A stretch of 64,000 bases of DNA from Atopsyche davidsoni (taxonomy: Eukaryota; Arthropoda; Insecta; Trichoptera; Hydrobiosidae), in contig JAILWY010000009.1 in the NCBI GenBank assembly GCA_022113835.1, positions 14,608,001 through 14,672,000 on the forward strand, in the 5' to 3' direction. The position numbers and the translations under genes are program-made. The notes beneath the pieces were generated by a model, which was not told the DNA's origin, made no database searches, and saw nothing but the letters and a program-made list of their open reading frames with translations. Below, piece after piece: positions 48,517-60,215 of the stretch; position 1 is the stretch's first letter, and every line of letters begins with the position of its first letter.

Positions 48517-50500
48517 AAATTACAATCTGGTCTCTTAAGTTATTGGTATTAATTTTTTTAGATGAAGTGAACAATTGGGTTTGTGTATATTTTCAGTAAA
48601 GGTCAAATGTTATATTGGTTTGTATTAACAACCAAATCAAATATAAGAATCAATGACAGAACTGCACTTGAAGAACGCCAGAAAATGCATACGTAATAAT
48701 AAGGACATTCCGACTGATGGCGGGGCGTCTTGTAGGCCTTTATTTATATTTGACGTGTGGCGCCCGACTGTCAGTTGCTTGTGTATTCTTCTGAGTTTAA
48801 TTGATTGGTTACGGAGTACAGGGAGACGGGAGATGGATGGGAGGCTGTGAGGAACAGGAATAGTACAGATGCGATTACATCATGCTCTATGTAATGCATT
48901 AAGTAACGCGCAGTTTATGATCGATTCGTCATAAAGACATCATGTAGTCAGGCGTTTCGGCAACCTAAGTGAATAGATGTTCAACATTTAGAAATAATGC
49001 ATAGACCTCAATCGACGTCATGCAATGAATGAAAACACGAAAATTTCATTACAAAGTCTAAAAGTAAAAACAAATGCTCAAAATATGACACAATAGATAC
49101 AAAAAAACATTAATCATTATTAATTATGCAACGAAAGCTGTGTTGTGCATAATTTAAAAAAAAATAGTGAGTGCTTCTATGTACGAAGGGTTTTAATTAG
49201 AATACACAAGTAATAACAATAAGAATAGGAATAAAAGTTTTATATGTGCGAGAGCTTCTGTATAATAGTATATGACATCGAAAACATAATAAGTATACTA
49301 ACAACATTTGTTTATATTGAGGCACTTAGAGCAATAACGTCATCTTTAAAACGTTTTAAAAAACATGGGAAATATATCATATTATTTATTGTAAAGTTGT
49401 CTTATAACTTAACAAGGATAATACATATTTACAAAGTTTTTTCAGGATTACTAACACAAGATTAACTGGTAAACATTTAATATTATCAATATTCTATAGT
49501 TGCTATTGAGGAAACACAAAAAGTTGGATAAATATTTCCCGTGTGTTTTGCCTAACGCCGTCTCTGAAACGATCTTAATAACAAAGAAAACAAGCCAAAT
49601 ATATAATACTGCGAATTCACAAGCCACAAAAGCAAATCTCATTAAATGCGAACTTTAATCTCATGATCTCATATAGATAATAAGTATTAACAAAGTCTGT
49701 TCCCGAATTATACACACCAAATAAACTGGTAGACATTCGATATCATCAACGTATTATGGTCGTTATTAAGAAGGCTTAATTTTAAGGCTTGTCATGATCG
49801 TGTACTGCGTTTTTGCTTTGTTTATTTATTCTGTCAATCAGCATTATGGGACACGACTACAATATGTTAATACACGCACTTAGCGCTTTGTTATGGTTAT
49901 TATACAGGAATTTAGGCAAATGAGATGGATCTGTTTTGTAAATGCGCTGCAATTTGTCTTTCAAGAAAAATTTAATTCTGATTATTATGACTCTTTATTT
50001 AGTGTAATAAAAATATATAATTTTAATAATATGTTAAAATGAGGTAGTGAACTAAAAACTTACAACTAACAAATTTTCTAGTTTTTTACAGCACGAAAGC
50101 ATTATGATTTTGTTTACTACATCTTTCCAAAAATGTTGTAATGCACGAGAACAGAATATTTATTAAAGCTTATAAATAATAAACTGGAAATGTATAAAAA
50201 TTACACTTATTTTTTTGGTGATTAAACATAATTATTGTAATCACATAAGCACACTTGCATTCTTAAGCGACTGTTAAAAATTTCGTAAGCTGATGAACGA
50301 GTGTATTATTTAAATTGTCAGCGTGACTGATGAAAGCAAATATTAAATTTTTGCAGCGTGTTATTCTTTATACAGGGATCCTATATAGTACCTAATTACA
50401 CGAGATGAACACGATTCATGCTGCTAATGTAACATGCAGGAACAAAAGCAAGGCAATGCACCGGTGAGTATTGAGTGCAGTAATATTGGCCAGCATCTCT
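48517..50500. other. AT-rich DNA without a gene
   Basis: Frames of 62-73 codons at 48653, 49244 and 49451 (minus) are unrecognised. Confidence 0.45.
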
Positions 50501-50660
50501 GATGCGATCTGCTCTCGGCGTGAGTTGCACTAAACATAAGGGATCGCCGCCATTACACCCCGTGTCCTTTTGTGGTCCGACCGACCAGCGGGGGGTGTGA
50601 TTGAGGACTAAGAAGGCTTTCGTCTTTGGGAGCGCTTGACCATGATACAGATAAGGCTGT
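50501..50660. other. GC-richer islet with inverted ATTACACCCC motif
   Basis: ATTACACCCC (about 50553) and GGGGTGTGAT (about 50593) form an imperfect inverted pair around a GC-rich core. Function unknown. Confidence 0.25.
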
Positions 50661-50854
50661 AATTACTGTAGCATGAGTGATGCAATTACTGCAGCTTTGT
50701 TAATTACGCTATAAACAATGTTTGTTTGTCTCTTTATTGGAATTTTTTTTTTTTAATTAGTAGATACCTCGTTTTAAAACTGTTCATTGATACTTCGTCG
50801 ACTAGAGTAATTCATAACGCGATCCTAATTCTACAAAAGCAACCAGTGTTAGTA

Positions 50855-51137
50855 TGTCTATTTTTTGGATTGGACGTCAATCAGATGTGTATTTATTACC
50901 CATTACGGGTTTATTATATTATTATTAATATGATAAGGCACATTAGTTCATACATAGAAGATGATTAAAGAAACTTTCAGAAAAATATCATCGTGATTTG
51001 TGTGGGATGTGAACCCACATCCCCTGGCTTACATGGCCGGTGTACTAACCCTTGTACTAACGAATCATTTCCATTAATCGAGAATTTTTAACAATCATAC
51101 TCTATATATGAACTAATGTGCCTAATCATATTAGTAA
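50855..51137 (-). mobile_element. tRNA-like TIR element, copy C (most complete)
   Basis: On the minus strand the order is: 5' terminal repeat (51137 down to about 51106), lead, tRNA-like cassette (51068-50993), 3' spacer, 3' terminal repeat (about 50958-50927), then a palindromic ACCCGTAATGGGT block, TCTGATTGACGTCC and an A-rich tail to about 50855. The two terminal repeats match as inverted copies over about 30 bp (TATGATTAGGCACATTAG versus TATGATAAGGCACATTAG). Confidence 0.85.
50993..51068 (-). ncRNA. tRNA-like sequence, copy C
   Basis: This 76-nt cassette is about 90% similar to that of copy A. Its B-box reads GGTTCACATCC, two changes from consensus, and the acceptor stem has a G-to-A change at its first base. 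It is likely inactive. Confidence 0.65.
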
Positions 51138-52045
51138 CAATCAGTATTACACATTTTCGGGTTTCGTACTTCTGCAACATTTGAAAACCATGAAAATCCA
51201 TGACGATGTTTTATTCAATATTTATTGTACATGTATATTGTACATTAGGCAGATTTAATTCCCAAAAAAATAAATAATTAAATTATTTATAAATCAAAAA
51301 ATGTTTTTACTTGCACTTGTGAATCTGTGTTAAAAACTAAAAGACCAGGGTAAAAAAATTTCAAATCTGACGTTGAAAGGATAGGACTTAGGCGGTTACA
51401 TTGAAAAGAAGACATGTGATGACCACAAGCGTTAATCTGGTATATAACAGGGTCTATAGTCAGGCACTTCAGCTAAATATTTACAAAGGATCATATTACT
51501 CGAAAAAAAGACACAGCCTGTACGTGTAAAAAGCTTATATGCTTAGAGTTCAATATAAACAATATTTACGATGTTATTAATAAGCGAGTATAATGGCTTT
51601 ATTCATAAGTATGCATATTAAAATTACGTAATAACTAATTAAAATCCTAATATTTTAAGGTACACGTGATGATGAACTGTGGATAATTTTTATATTCGTA
51701 GTGATGATCGAATCCTCCTGAGGACGTGGCAATGACGAAGCAATGGGTGATGGATTATCATAGAGGAGTTAAAAAAAGTTCCTTCGCTCGATACCTGTGC
51801 CCACGCTATCGCATATTTTCTAGAAATACATTCCATATTCGGGCATCGGGCATTCCATCGATAGATTCCTGGACTTTTTACTGTTATTTAGTGACTGTTA
51901 CGCAAGAATAGGCTATATTGTAACTGTTATATGCGGAGATTAATTTATCTTTACAAGTGACAAGTGAATATTTTAAAAATAATAAATTTAAAACATTTTC
52001 ACTTTAATAGTAAAAAAATTCAATAATACTATATAATACACTAAA
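51138..52045. other. AT-rich DNA without a gene
   Basis: The frame at 51726-51911 is unrecognised. Confidence 0.45.
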
Positions 52046-52142
52046 ATGCTTAACTCAATGTTTTAAAACATTGAGTCAAGCATCTTTGTACATCTGTGTG
52101 ATCATTCTGTGTACATTAAAAAAATGCTTTTAATGTACACAG
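52046..52142. repeat. Two adjacent palindromes
   Basis: The first (52046-52083) has 19-bp arms with one mismatch and no loop (ATGCTTAACTCAATG / CATTGAGTCAAGCAT). The second (52107-52142) has about 14-bp arms (CTGTGTACATTAAA / TTTAATGTACACAG) and a short loop. They sit 23 bp apart. Confidence 0.85.
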
Positions 52143-55098
52143 TTGCAATTTATCAAAGATCAACATAGAAAAAAAATTGGATACATGTTCATATGACTTT
52201 GTGATTTATAGAAAAGGAAAATATTAAACGAACGCATACAAAACAAAAAAAACGTAACAAATTATAAGTGAAAATTGTCTACGCATTCTTTCAGCAGTTT
52301 TGTTTTCGCAAGTCTATTGCATTTAAACTAATTCATTTTCTGTAAAATTTTAGATTTTATTGATTTTGAATTCAACATCTAGTATGGGTAATAACAGTTA
52401 AATACATTTCTTAGTAAGTAAATATATAACCAGCCTTTAAATATGTATGATGTATCGAAGGTACGTTCGCTTTGACCTTGTATAGAAATGATCTCGACTC
52501 GAACATGTAAAGAAATATAAATATTACTTAATTTTTAAAACTAATTGATATTTTAAAATATCAGGTCGTAAAAATATAATATAGGAGACAAGGGTCTGGG
52601 TAAGCAACAATGTATCATATTTATGAAATATTAGTGTTAAAAAAAGTTGTAATTGAAATTTGTGTTTAATATTTATATGAAAGCTCACAAAGAATGTCGA
52701 ATCTGAAATATAAGCTCCCTGTAAGTTATCATAATTTGGGATTTTTATGTCTTGGTTTTACTGCGGAATTGTCTGGAATATAATTTTGCGCAGACATTAA
52801 TGTCGACCACCAATAGTTATTAGTCGTATATTGGCGAGAGAAGCTTAGTGCGGATTACTGTAAAAAGACAAGATAGTGAAAAAATTTAACAGCTAAATGT
52901 ACAAATAATATTCATACAAGAGTAAAAAAACAACTAAACCTTCGATCAAAATAATTTGCGCTGCCAATGCTTAGAAACTTGATTACAAAGATGTTTAAGA
53001 TCTCTGGGATATTAAAATACAACGCTACGTATATTATAGAAATAATATAACAATAAGGTTGGTTTTGATTTCACGCATACGCGACCCTGTGAAGGTTTCA
53101 ATAAATATGGCATTTCGCCCGGATCAGATATCCGCACAGACGGGGAGTTATTCAGCGCAGACCGCGCTCGGCGGCGTGCGCTGGGGATACTCTGCCAATA
53201 AGTTCAGATCAAATGGGATATTTCACCGGCTTAGACTAACGTAACACTCTGGGCTGATTTAGCTGCTAACCTTGCAGTATGTTGAGATTATATCGGCCAT
53301 GTATTACACGCATTGTACTGTGGTACTAAGTGTCTGTTAGCGGACATGTGGTTTGAATGTGAACAAGTAATGTGTTGGTACGTTTTTTAAATATTTTTTT
53401 CACTCCTAGGTACTTATCGGTATATAAATAGTTTCATGCGTTATATATTTTTTATTTCATTAAAAAAATTAGGTAAAGTTTAAACAAAGTTGTGCTTAAG
53501 TTATCAAAGCTTAAAAAAGCAAACTAATAAAAATAGACCCTTAGATCTTACAGTATTTTTTTAAGACGTGTTTTGATCTTTTTAACTCTGAATTTTAACT
53601 CTTAAATTAGACATCAAACTTTACTCTATTAGAAGCTAATATTTGAATATAATGTATTTTCTATAAGTTGTATTTAAAATTGAATATTTTTGCTTCGTGC
53701 GTTGTACACAAAGTTAATGTAAGCAATGATCAATTACCAGGTACCGATAAAACTAGTTTAATTAGCTATGCTGTCGAAACGAACAGGCTAAAAGACAGCA
53801 GTCTAAAATTTTATTTAGTCTGACGGAAATATCATATTTATATTTGCTATACGCTTTATATGTTTTAAATATCAAGCAAAAAATATTGCGTAAGATTAGT
53901 ACTGTGCAAAAAAAAAAAATTTTTTAACCGAATTTAAATCAATAATGTTTCAAGTAGTTGAAATAAGTTTTTTTAAAATATTTTTTAAACCAAAGATATT
54001 TTACTTACTTTTGATTTTTAATGTAATTAGTTTCGCCAATTATCTTGCTGGCTCTTTCCTAGGAAGATTTTGTTCAAAAAATACCAAATGGATAAGTAAG
54101 CGAAACTGGTCACAACAAAAATAAAATTTAATTTAAAAATATCAAAATGGAATCTCACCGAGTACTTTATGTCAAAAATATTAATTTTATTAAGTATTTT
54201 TACTTCTTAATATACAGTACTTAAAATGTGGAAACAAACTACTGCTGCGGGGATGAAGCACACTTTTTTCAACAAATATATTCTTTTAAAATATCAATAA
54301 AACATTATTCTTATCATTATATTTTTAAAATAGCGGAAAACCATTGGTTTTCTTTATTATACGTGATTTCAGGCTACAGTAGTAATAACGCATTTATAAC
54401 GTACTAGCAAAACCATAACCGCGCTGTCTCAGCAGACTGGCTCATTGAATACAAAGTACTTTACATGTACGGGTACAGTTTATTTGAATGTACTTTAGAC
54501 ATAAAATGTAAACAAGATAAACAAACGACACTTGCAGAATAAATTATTTACAGCTTTAGCCGGCATCGGGCGACGAGCCACAGGTCACAATTGATTTTAT
54601 TGGTCAAGGCGAGTACCTTAAATAAATACATCGAAAACAGAGTACTGAGAATATGCCATACGAAGATATCCCATCAAAAGAGGATGTATGGAATGAAACC
54701 CGTGGGAGACTGAAAATATCCCTTTGATTTTTTTAAACACCCATAAAATATCTAAATATTATATACTCGTACATACTATTGTTTTGAGGCAAATTCACAT
54801 TTTTTTATTATTAAACGTGGCATTCATATAACAGTTTAATATTAATTATGTTTATAGACATTTCATCTCAAATTATCTCACACTCATAATTTTTTCTCAT
54901 AAAAAAGTATTCTAAAACAGGAGAACATTTTTACAATAGAAATCAAGAAATAAGTTAAACGTTAAAATTGTTTTTTTTTTCTAAAGGTTTGATTTAGGTG
55001 ATATTAAGAAAATAATTTTTTGAAACGTAAAAAAAAAAATTCAATATGTTTCTTCTGTATTCAAAGTCATTCCAAAAAAATACGAAATTTCAGGACTT
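52143..55098. other. AT-rich DNA; diverged foldback-A relative at 54030-54200
   Basis: Near 54030-54200 there are AGTTTCGCCAAT, GCGAAACTGGTCACAA and a CACCGAGTACT word in the order seen in foldback A and its flank. The GC patch at 53080-53220 has an open plus frame (53059-53244) without motifs. Confidence 0.4.
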
Positions 55099-55307
55099 GT
55101 GGTTATTAATTTCTGGGGTGCTCGGATAGGGTTCAGGGCCACGCCGAGAAAGTGACCACAGGTGGCTTCGAGCAGACTTCCTCCTGCTAGGGGGGCAGTT
55201 TCAAGGACAACCGGAGAGTTCTCGCCAAGGATAGTGTAGAGAAAAAATACTTGAAGTTTTAGTACTCCTAAATAAAACGGCACAAAATCTAGTAACATTT
55301 TTATCAT
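55099..55307 (-). other. GC-richer segment with open frame, unrecognised
   Basis: A minus frame (55041-55307) spans it with a protein-like middle (PLAGGSLLEATCGHF, then ALNPIRAPQKL). Its ends are AT-rich and hydrophobic. The sharp composition change suggests inserted repeat DNA or an exon remnant rather than a whole gene. Confidence 0.2.
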
Positions 55308-55430
55308 GACAGTCCGAGTGTTTTTTTTAAATATTAATTTAGATGATATTTATACAGAAAATATTTATTGTCTTTATTTTATTATTTTGAATTTAAATCT
55401 AAATTATTTTTCGCAGGTATATAAATAAAT

Positions 55431-55664
55431 CTACAGGTTATTATTTAAGCTCGTATAATCCTGATCGAAGGTATTTTCGCATTCCAGTTTGCCTGTAACA
55501 TGTACATTAAGCACATCGGTATTACGCCAAAGGAATTCGGCATGAACAAGACGCACCCATAACCAACATAAATTTACAATTTCAGCCGATCGAATTTTAA
55601 TGCAGTCGTACATTTCGAGGGGGTCATCGACCTCGCCGACCACTCTCGTTGCAGCTTCACCGCC
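55431..55664 (-). other. Candidate terminal exon on the minus strand
   Basis: An acceptor-like ACTTTCAGTTTCAG lies just upstream. The frame then runs about 75 codons with a good amino-acid mix (VVGEVDDPLEMYDCIKIR, a WLWVRLVHAEFLW patch, then LECENTFDQDYTSL) to TAG at 55431. AATAAA hexamers on the minus strand at 55373-55378 and 55364-55369 lie within 70 nt of the stop. No domain was recognised. AATAAA is common by chance here, so the case rests on the frame and acceptor. Confidence 0.3.
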
Positions 55665-56280
55665 GCTGAAACTGAAAGTTCATTAATTATGGAGGCACCA
55701 CAAGTATCGAGCGTTACCCGAAAAAACCGATACCAACCGCTCCAACAAAGAACTCCTCTCAGAGACACGGCCGGAGCCAACGGCTCGTGTATGAAAGAAA
55801 GCGAACTCATTTCGTTTGGTCTTGAAAGCTTTATGTGCAGCGTCATTGTACGTACAATTTATTATGATGGCACTGCTCATTATTGCTGATCTTATGAACA
55901 CGACTTGTGTATCTTATATGATTGTGTTTACTTTGAATTTTCAAAGGTTATAAGCTTTGTTAATGGTAATTACTTTTTGATTTAATTTTTACGCTTGGGA
56001 TTGGTGTGACGTCATAATCTATCTCGCAGTACTCAGCGTATTGATGTGTGCAGATTATCAAATAATTATAAGGTGATTGAAAAGAGTGTGCAACTGTCAA
56101 TATAATCAACAACCTGTTTAAACGAAATCGTAAATGTACTTGTAGAATAGTCCCAATAATTGTGTCTTATACTGTGTTTATATATTCTGTCGTGTATTAA
56201 GGATAGAAAAATATTATCAATATACAATTTATAATAATCTAAAAATTTTGACACGATAAATTAAACGAAGTCGTATTTAA
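55665..56280. other. Mixed DNA; open plus frame 55689-55889
   Basis: An ATG-started plus frame of 66 codons and antisense frames share the GC-richer part (55690-55830). None was recognised. The rest is AT-rich. Confidence 0.3.
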
Positions 56281-56600
56281 TCACGCGTTCGTGTATTTGA
56301 AACGTAAGTTGAAATTAATTCCAGGGAGGTGCGCAGTAAAAAGAGAATTATTTATTTTTAACGTCATACCGAAATAACCGAGCCTTATTCTCCGTTCGGT
56401 TCGTGTACTCGGTTCAATGATATACAGGTGCGTGCCTCGCAGTACTTGGCTGTAAGTACAGAGCCTCTCTGGGCCGTCCTCGCCCCGTCCCGCCTGAACT
56501 TTTTTCATCCCCGTAATTTATACCGGCAGAATTTAAAGTCGGAAGAGTTCGATAGTCTTCCTTATTTGATATAGGGGCGAATGGACTCTCGGTCTCCGTT
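56281..56600. other. GC-richer islet, function unknown
   Basis: A minus frame (56281-56508) starts MKKVQAGRGEDGPERL and is not recognised. GGTTCG/CGAACC-type words around 56395-56415 are mirrored. It could be a regulatory islet or an exon. Confidence 0.2.
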
Positions 56601-56847
56601 CCAACTGCTTTTTTTTGGAAGAAAGGAGTTACGTACGTATATTTGGTGTCGATTTTATCTTTGATATAAAAGCGTTTTATACAATAAATGAAAATGGTTA
56701 TATAGCCGTGAATCGAATCTTCATAAACAATCTTGATTACATCTCTAACTCTTGAGTGAAATATGATTTAATAAAAGCAAAACGAATTGTTAAAAAATCA
56801 TATTTGGAGAAAAGGTATTGTATATACATGTCTCTGGTGGTTTTAAA
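56601..56847. other. AT-rich spacer
   Basis: No features were identified. Confidence 0.5.
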
Positions 56848-57437
56848 TGTGAATTCTTCTTCATCAAGTGTCTATCATCAAGAGGTTGGCAATTATTTCA
56901 CTGAGCCAGTTTTCATGGTTTTCTAAGAGAAAAATAGTGTAGTGAGTCCCCAAATCCTACTATACCACAGTTTTATATTGGAAAGGAAAGTCTGCGTATT
57001 GCTGCTGCCCAATAGCATTATTATATAATCCTTCCTTACAAAGCTCTAGCGTTTAGATCTGATTCTCCTTCTGCAGTAGGCTACAGAAACTTTTAAGAGG
57101 TTTTCTAAGAGGAAAATAGTGTAGTGAGTCCCCAAATCCTACTATACCACAGTTTTATATTGGAAAGGAAAGTCTGCGTATTGCTGCTGCCCAATAGCAT
57201 TATTATATAATCCTTCCTTACAAAGCTCTAGCGTTTAGATCTGATTCTCCTTCTGCAGTAGGCTACAGAAACTTCTAAGCGGTTTTCTAAGAGGAAAATA
57301 GTGTAGTGAGTCCCCAAATTCTACTATACCACAGTTTTATATTGGAAGGAAATGCCCAATAGCATTAAAATAATCCTTCCTTACAAAGCTCTGGCATTTA
57401 GATCTGATTCTCCTTCTGCAGCAGGCTACAGAAACAA
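56848..57437 (+). repeat. Dispersed repeat R, copy 3, expanded into a 182-bp tandem array
   Basis: The 5' part (56848-56916) matches copies 1 and 2. The unit starting GGTTTTCTAAGAG then recurs at 56917, 57099 and 57281, exactly 182 bp apart. Units 1 and 2 are nearly identical; unit 3 (57281-57437) is shortened by small deletions near 57345-57375. Each unit contains AGTGTAGTGAGTCCCC, CTGCTGCCCAATAGCATTAT and GATCTGATTCTCCTTCTGCA. Confidence 0.92.
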
Positions 57438-57639
57438 TGGCAGGAGCCTCCCTACCTCAACCAAGTACTTCAAAAGCACATTTTTAAGATAACATTAAAA
57501 AATATGTGTTGGTTTGTCAGAATTCGATTCCAGTATTCCACGATTAGTAATCAAATATATCAATGATAGGTTATACTTTTTTAAGTCGTTTAATGTAGAA
57601 AGCATAATCTTAATAATAAAACACCTCGAAGAGATGATA

Positions 57640-57900
57640 AAGCCTGGCTGCAATTGCATGTCGGCTACGTACAGCCGGTGTCGGATTCGCGCCGGATTTA
57701 CGACCCCCGCCCGGCGCCCGCCGTCATACCCGGCTGAGTTACTGCCTCCTGAAGTCGCCCGCAGAAGAGGCTCTCCCACGTGACCGCCTCGGCCTTGCGA
57801 TTTGTCAACTGTCGTCCCCGGGACATGCCCTGAATCCAAAGCCCTGAACTCTGTCCGGCTTTTCACCGGCAGAAATACGACCGTAACCGCGTTTGGCAAC
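57640..57900. other. GC- and CpG-rich block, unrecognised
   Basis: This is the most GC-rich block in the right half. Open frames occur on both strands (minus 57495-57899, 134 codons; plus 57514-57783). The minus peptide is Gly/Arg/Ser-rich (GGSNSAGYDGGRRAGVVNPA). No domain was recognised. Position just upstream of a mariner copy and sharp borders suggest inserted repeat DNA. Confidence 0.3.
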
Positions 57901-58089
57901 TGTCCTGAAATAATATTATGCGGTGTGTGTATTAATTTTTTCGGATTTTCTAAGAGATGGAATTACTAGTATTGAATCGCATCAGGCTATACTTTGACAT
58001 TTCATTGTGAAGCGTCATTGTTGCGCTTTTGTTTTCAGTATATGTCATATTGCTAAAGTGTACACAACATTTTTTTTTGAGGTCTCAAC
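57901..58089. other. Presumed mariner 5' untranslated region
   Basis: About 190 bp between the GC-rich block and the transposase ATG, the usual leader length for mariner. The left terminal repeat was not identified with confidence. Confidence 0.4.
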
Positions 58090-59120
58090 ATGTCAACTTT
58101 TGTACCAACAAAACGCAATTTGCGGGAAGCTTTACTTTTCTGTTTCAATTGGAAGAAGAAAGCACCTGAAAGTCACCAATTGCTGTGTGAAGTTTATGAT
58201 GAACATGCTCCATCGCAACAAACGTGTGAGCACTAGTTTCGACGCTTTAAAAGTGGTGATTTCGATGTGGATGACAAATAACGTCCAGGCCAACCAAAAA
58301 AATTCGAAGATAAAGAATTAGAGGCATTGCTCGATAAAGACTCGTGTCAAACGCAAGAAGAACTCGCAGAATCATGGGGAGTTGATCGAGTAACATTTTC
58401 AATACACTTAAAAGCGTTGGGAATGATTCGAAAGCAAGGAAATTGGATGCCACATGAATTGAAGCCGAGAGACGTCGCAAGGCGATTTTGCATTTCGGAA
58501 ATACTGCTTGAACGCCACAAAAAAGAAGTCATTTTTGTATCGTGTCATCACTGGTGATGAAAAATGGATTTGCTACGACAACCTGAAGCGTAAAAAAATA
58601 TGGGGTAAGCCCGGACATGCATCAACATCGACGGCCAGGCCCAAAAATTCATGGCGCCAAGGTAATGCTGTGTAGTTGGTGGGATCAGAAGGGTGTCATC
58701 TACTATGAGCTACTGAAACCAGGCCAAACTATCACGGGCAAGTTCTACAGACAACAATTGATGCGTTTGAAGCGAGCATTGGTAGAAAAACGGCCAGAAT
58801 ATGCGACCAGGCACGAGTCTGTAATTTTCCATCATGACAATGCTCGGTCACATGTTGCTAAATCGGTTAAAACCTATTTGGAAAACAGGGGATGGGAAGT
58901 TCTGCCTCATCCGCCTTATAGCCCAGACCTTGCCCCTTCCGACTACTACTTGTTTCAATCGATGCAGAGTGCCCTTTCTGGAATACGCTTCACTCCTGAA
59001 CAGGGTATCAAACATTGGCTTGAATCTTTCTTTTATAATAGAGCTCCAATTTCACGAAAAAATCCGAAAAAATTAATGCACACACCGTATAAATCAAAAA
59101 GCTTGCATCAAAACACTTAA
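58090..59120 (+). pseudogene. mariner (Tc1/mariner) transposase, inactivated copy
   Basis: The product would be a cut-and-paste DNA transposase. From ATG at 58090 the reading gives the N-terminal helix-turn-helix region, a TAG at 58234-58236 where the family has Trp before FRRF, and a TAA at 58279-58281. One inserted base between about 58510 and 58550 and another near 58630 shift the frame. The catalytic region is readable: GDEKWI (first Asp 58556-58558), HHDNARSHV (Asp 58836-58838) and YSPDLAPSDYYLF (Asp 58941-58943). The last two are separated by 34 residues, the DD34D signature of mariner. The C-terminus after about 59010 no longer resembles the family. No matching terminal inverted repeats were found. 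Sequence style resembles the cecropia-type mariners of moths, but the subfamily is not certain. Confidence 0.93.
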
Positions 59121-60215
59121 AATTTATTATCATACACATAAAAACAAAATCTTTTAAATGCTGAAAAAAATTATTTTTTTTGAGTTATAACATATATGAT
59201 CTGTGAGTGCTATATAGTAAATTTAAAATATTAAAAAATTAAAATGTTTTTTTTTACTATTCACTTCTCAGTATTAGATCTTTTAAAATGCATTGTCTAT
59301 CATCGTCGAGGCACCTGTCAAAATATAATCTTCTTCGTGATGTTATTATGGAATGACGCGGCGATGGCACGTGTTCAATGCAATGGTTTTGTTATTTTTA
59401 TCTACGAATGAAATACTTTAAACCTGTTGTTCTCGTAATAACAACGAAAGGATTTTATCTGACCAATGATCCAGTTTAAATGACCTGATTCTTGATTTAA
59501 CGAATCGTTACTTAAAATAATAGTCAGCACGTCAGTTGGATCTGTTTATCTAGAGTGGAACCAATAGTTAAGTATATCTAAATTGATAAGTTGAAATTAA
59601 TTAATAATATTCTAATTAATTACAAAAGAAAGTGATCTGCATGCACTGCTTGGAGTGAAGTGACAAGCGGTTGAGTTTAAAAGATTAACAGCAATATAAC
59701 AGGTTTCATATTATTTCATTAGGAGAAATTCTGATTGTATTACATAAAATAATTTATATAATCTAACTTTTAACATAGAATATACTGCCAATCAAGTAAT
59801 GATGTGGTTTCTTTAAGGATATGAGAACATTTTTAAAACATCACAATATCATGGTAGTGTTTGAATCCAATGTGGTTATGTATTTGCAGTCTAGAATCCC
59901 TCCCATTTCCGGTTATTTTTATGGAATTCATGAAAACACATTTAGAATTTCCTTCTTATTGAGTACATGTATTTAAGTTTCTTATTACTATAAATACTAA
60001 AAAAATAAAAGCTTTTAATTAATATTGACTATTTAATATACAATTGTCATCATGGAAACGAGTCATATATAGTAATCTTATATTTTTTTGAACACAATTA
60101 TTTTTTAGTTAAAGTGATTAAAGTTAAGTTAGTACATAGAGAGTTATGAATATATCAGTTTCTTAACACATAGTGCAGAGTTCATACGTTTTATGGTTGC
60201 ATAATACATCTTTGC
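59121..60215. other. AT-rich DNA without a gene
   Basis: No right-hand mariner terminal repeat could be matched in the first 150 bp. Nothing else is recognisable. Confidence 0.45.

Noticed and set aside
57495..57899. 134-codon minus frame as a protein gene
   Set aside because: It is open because of the GC-rich block, the opposite strand is open too, and its C-terminal third is AT-derived. No domain was recognised.
58247..58532. Minus-strand frames inside the mariner region
   Set aside because: They are shadows of the transposase coding strand.
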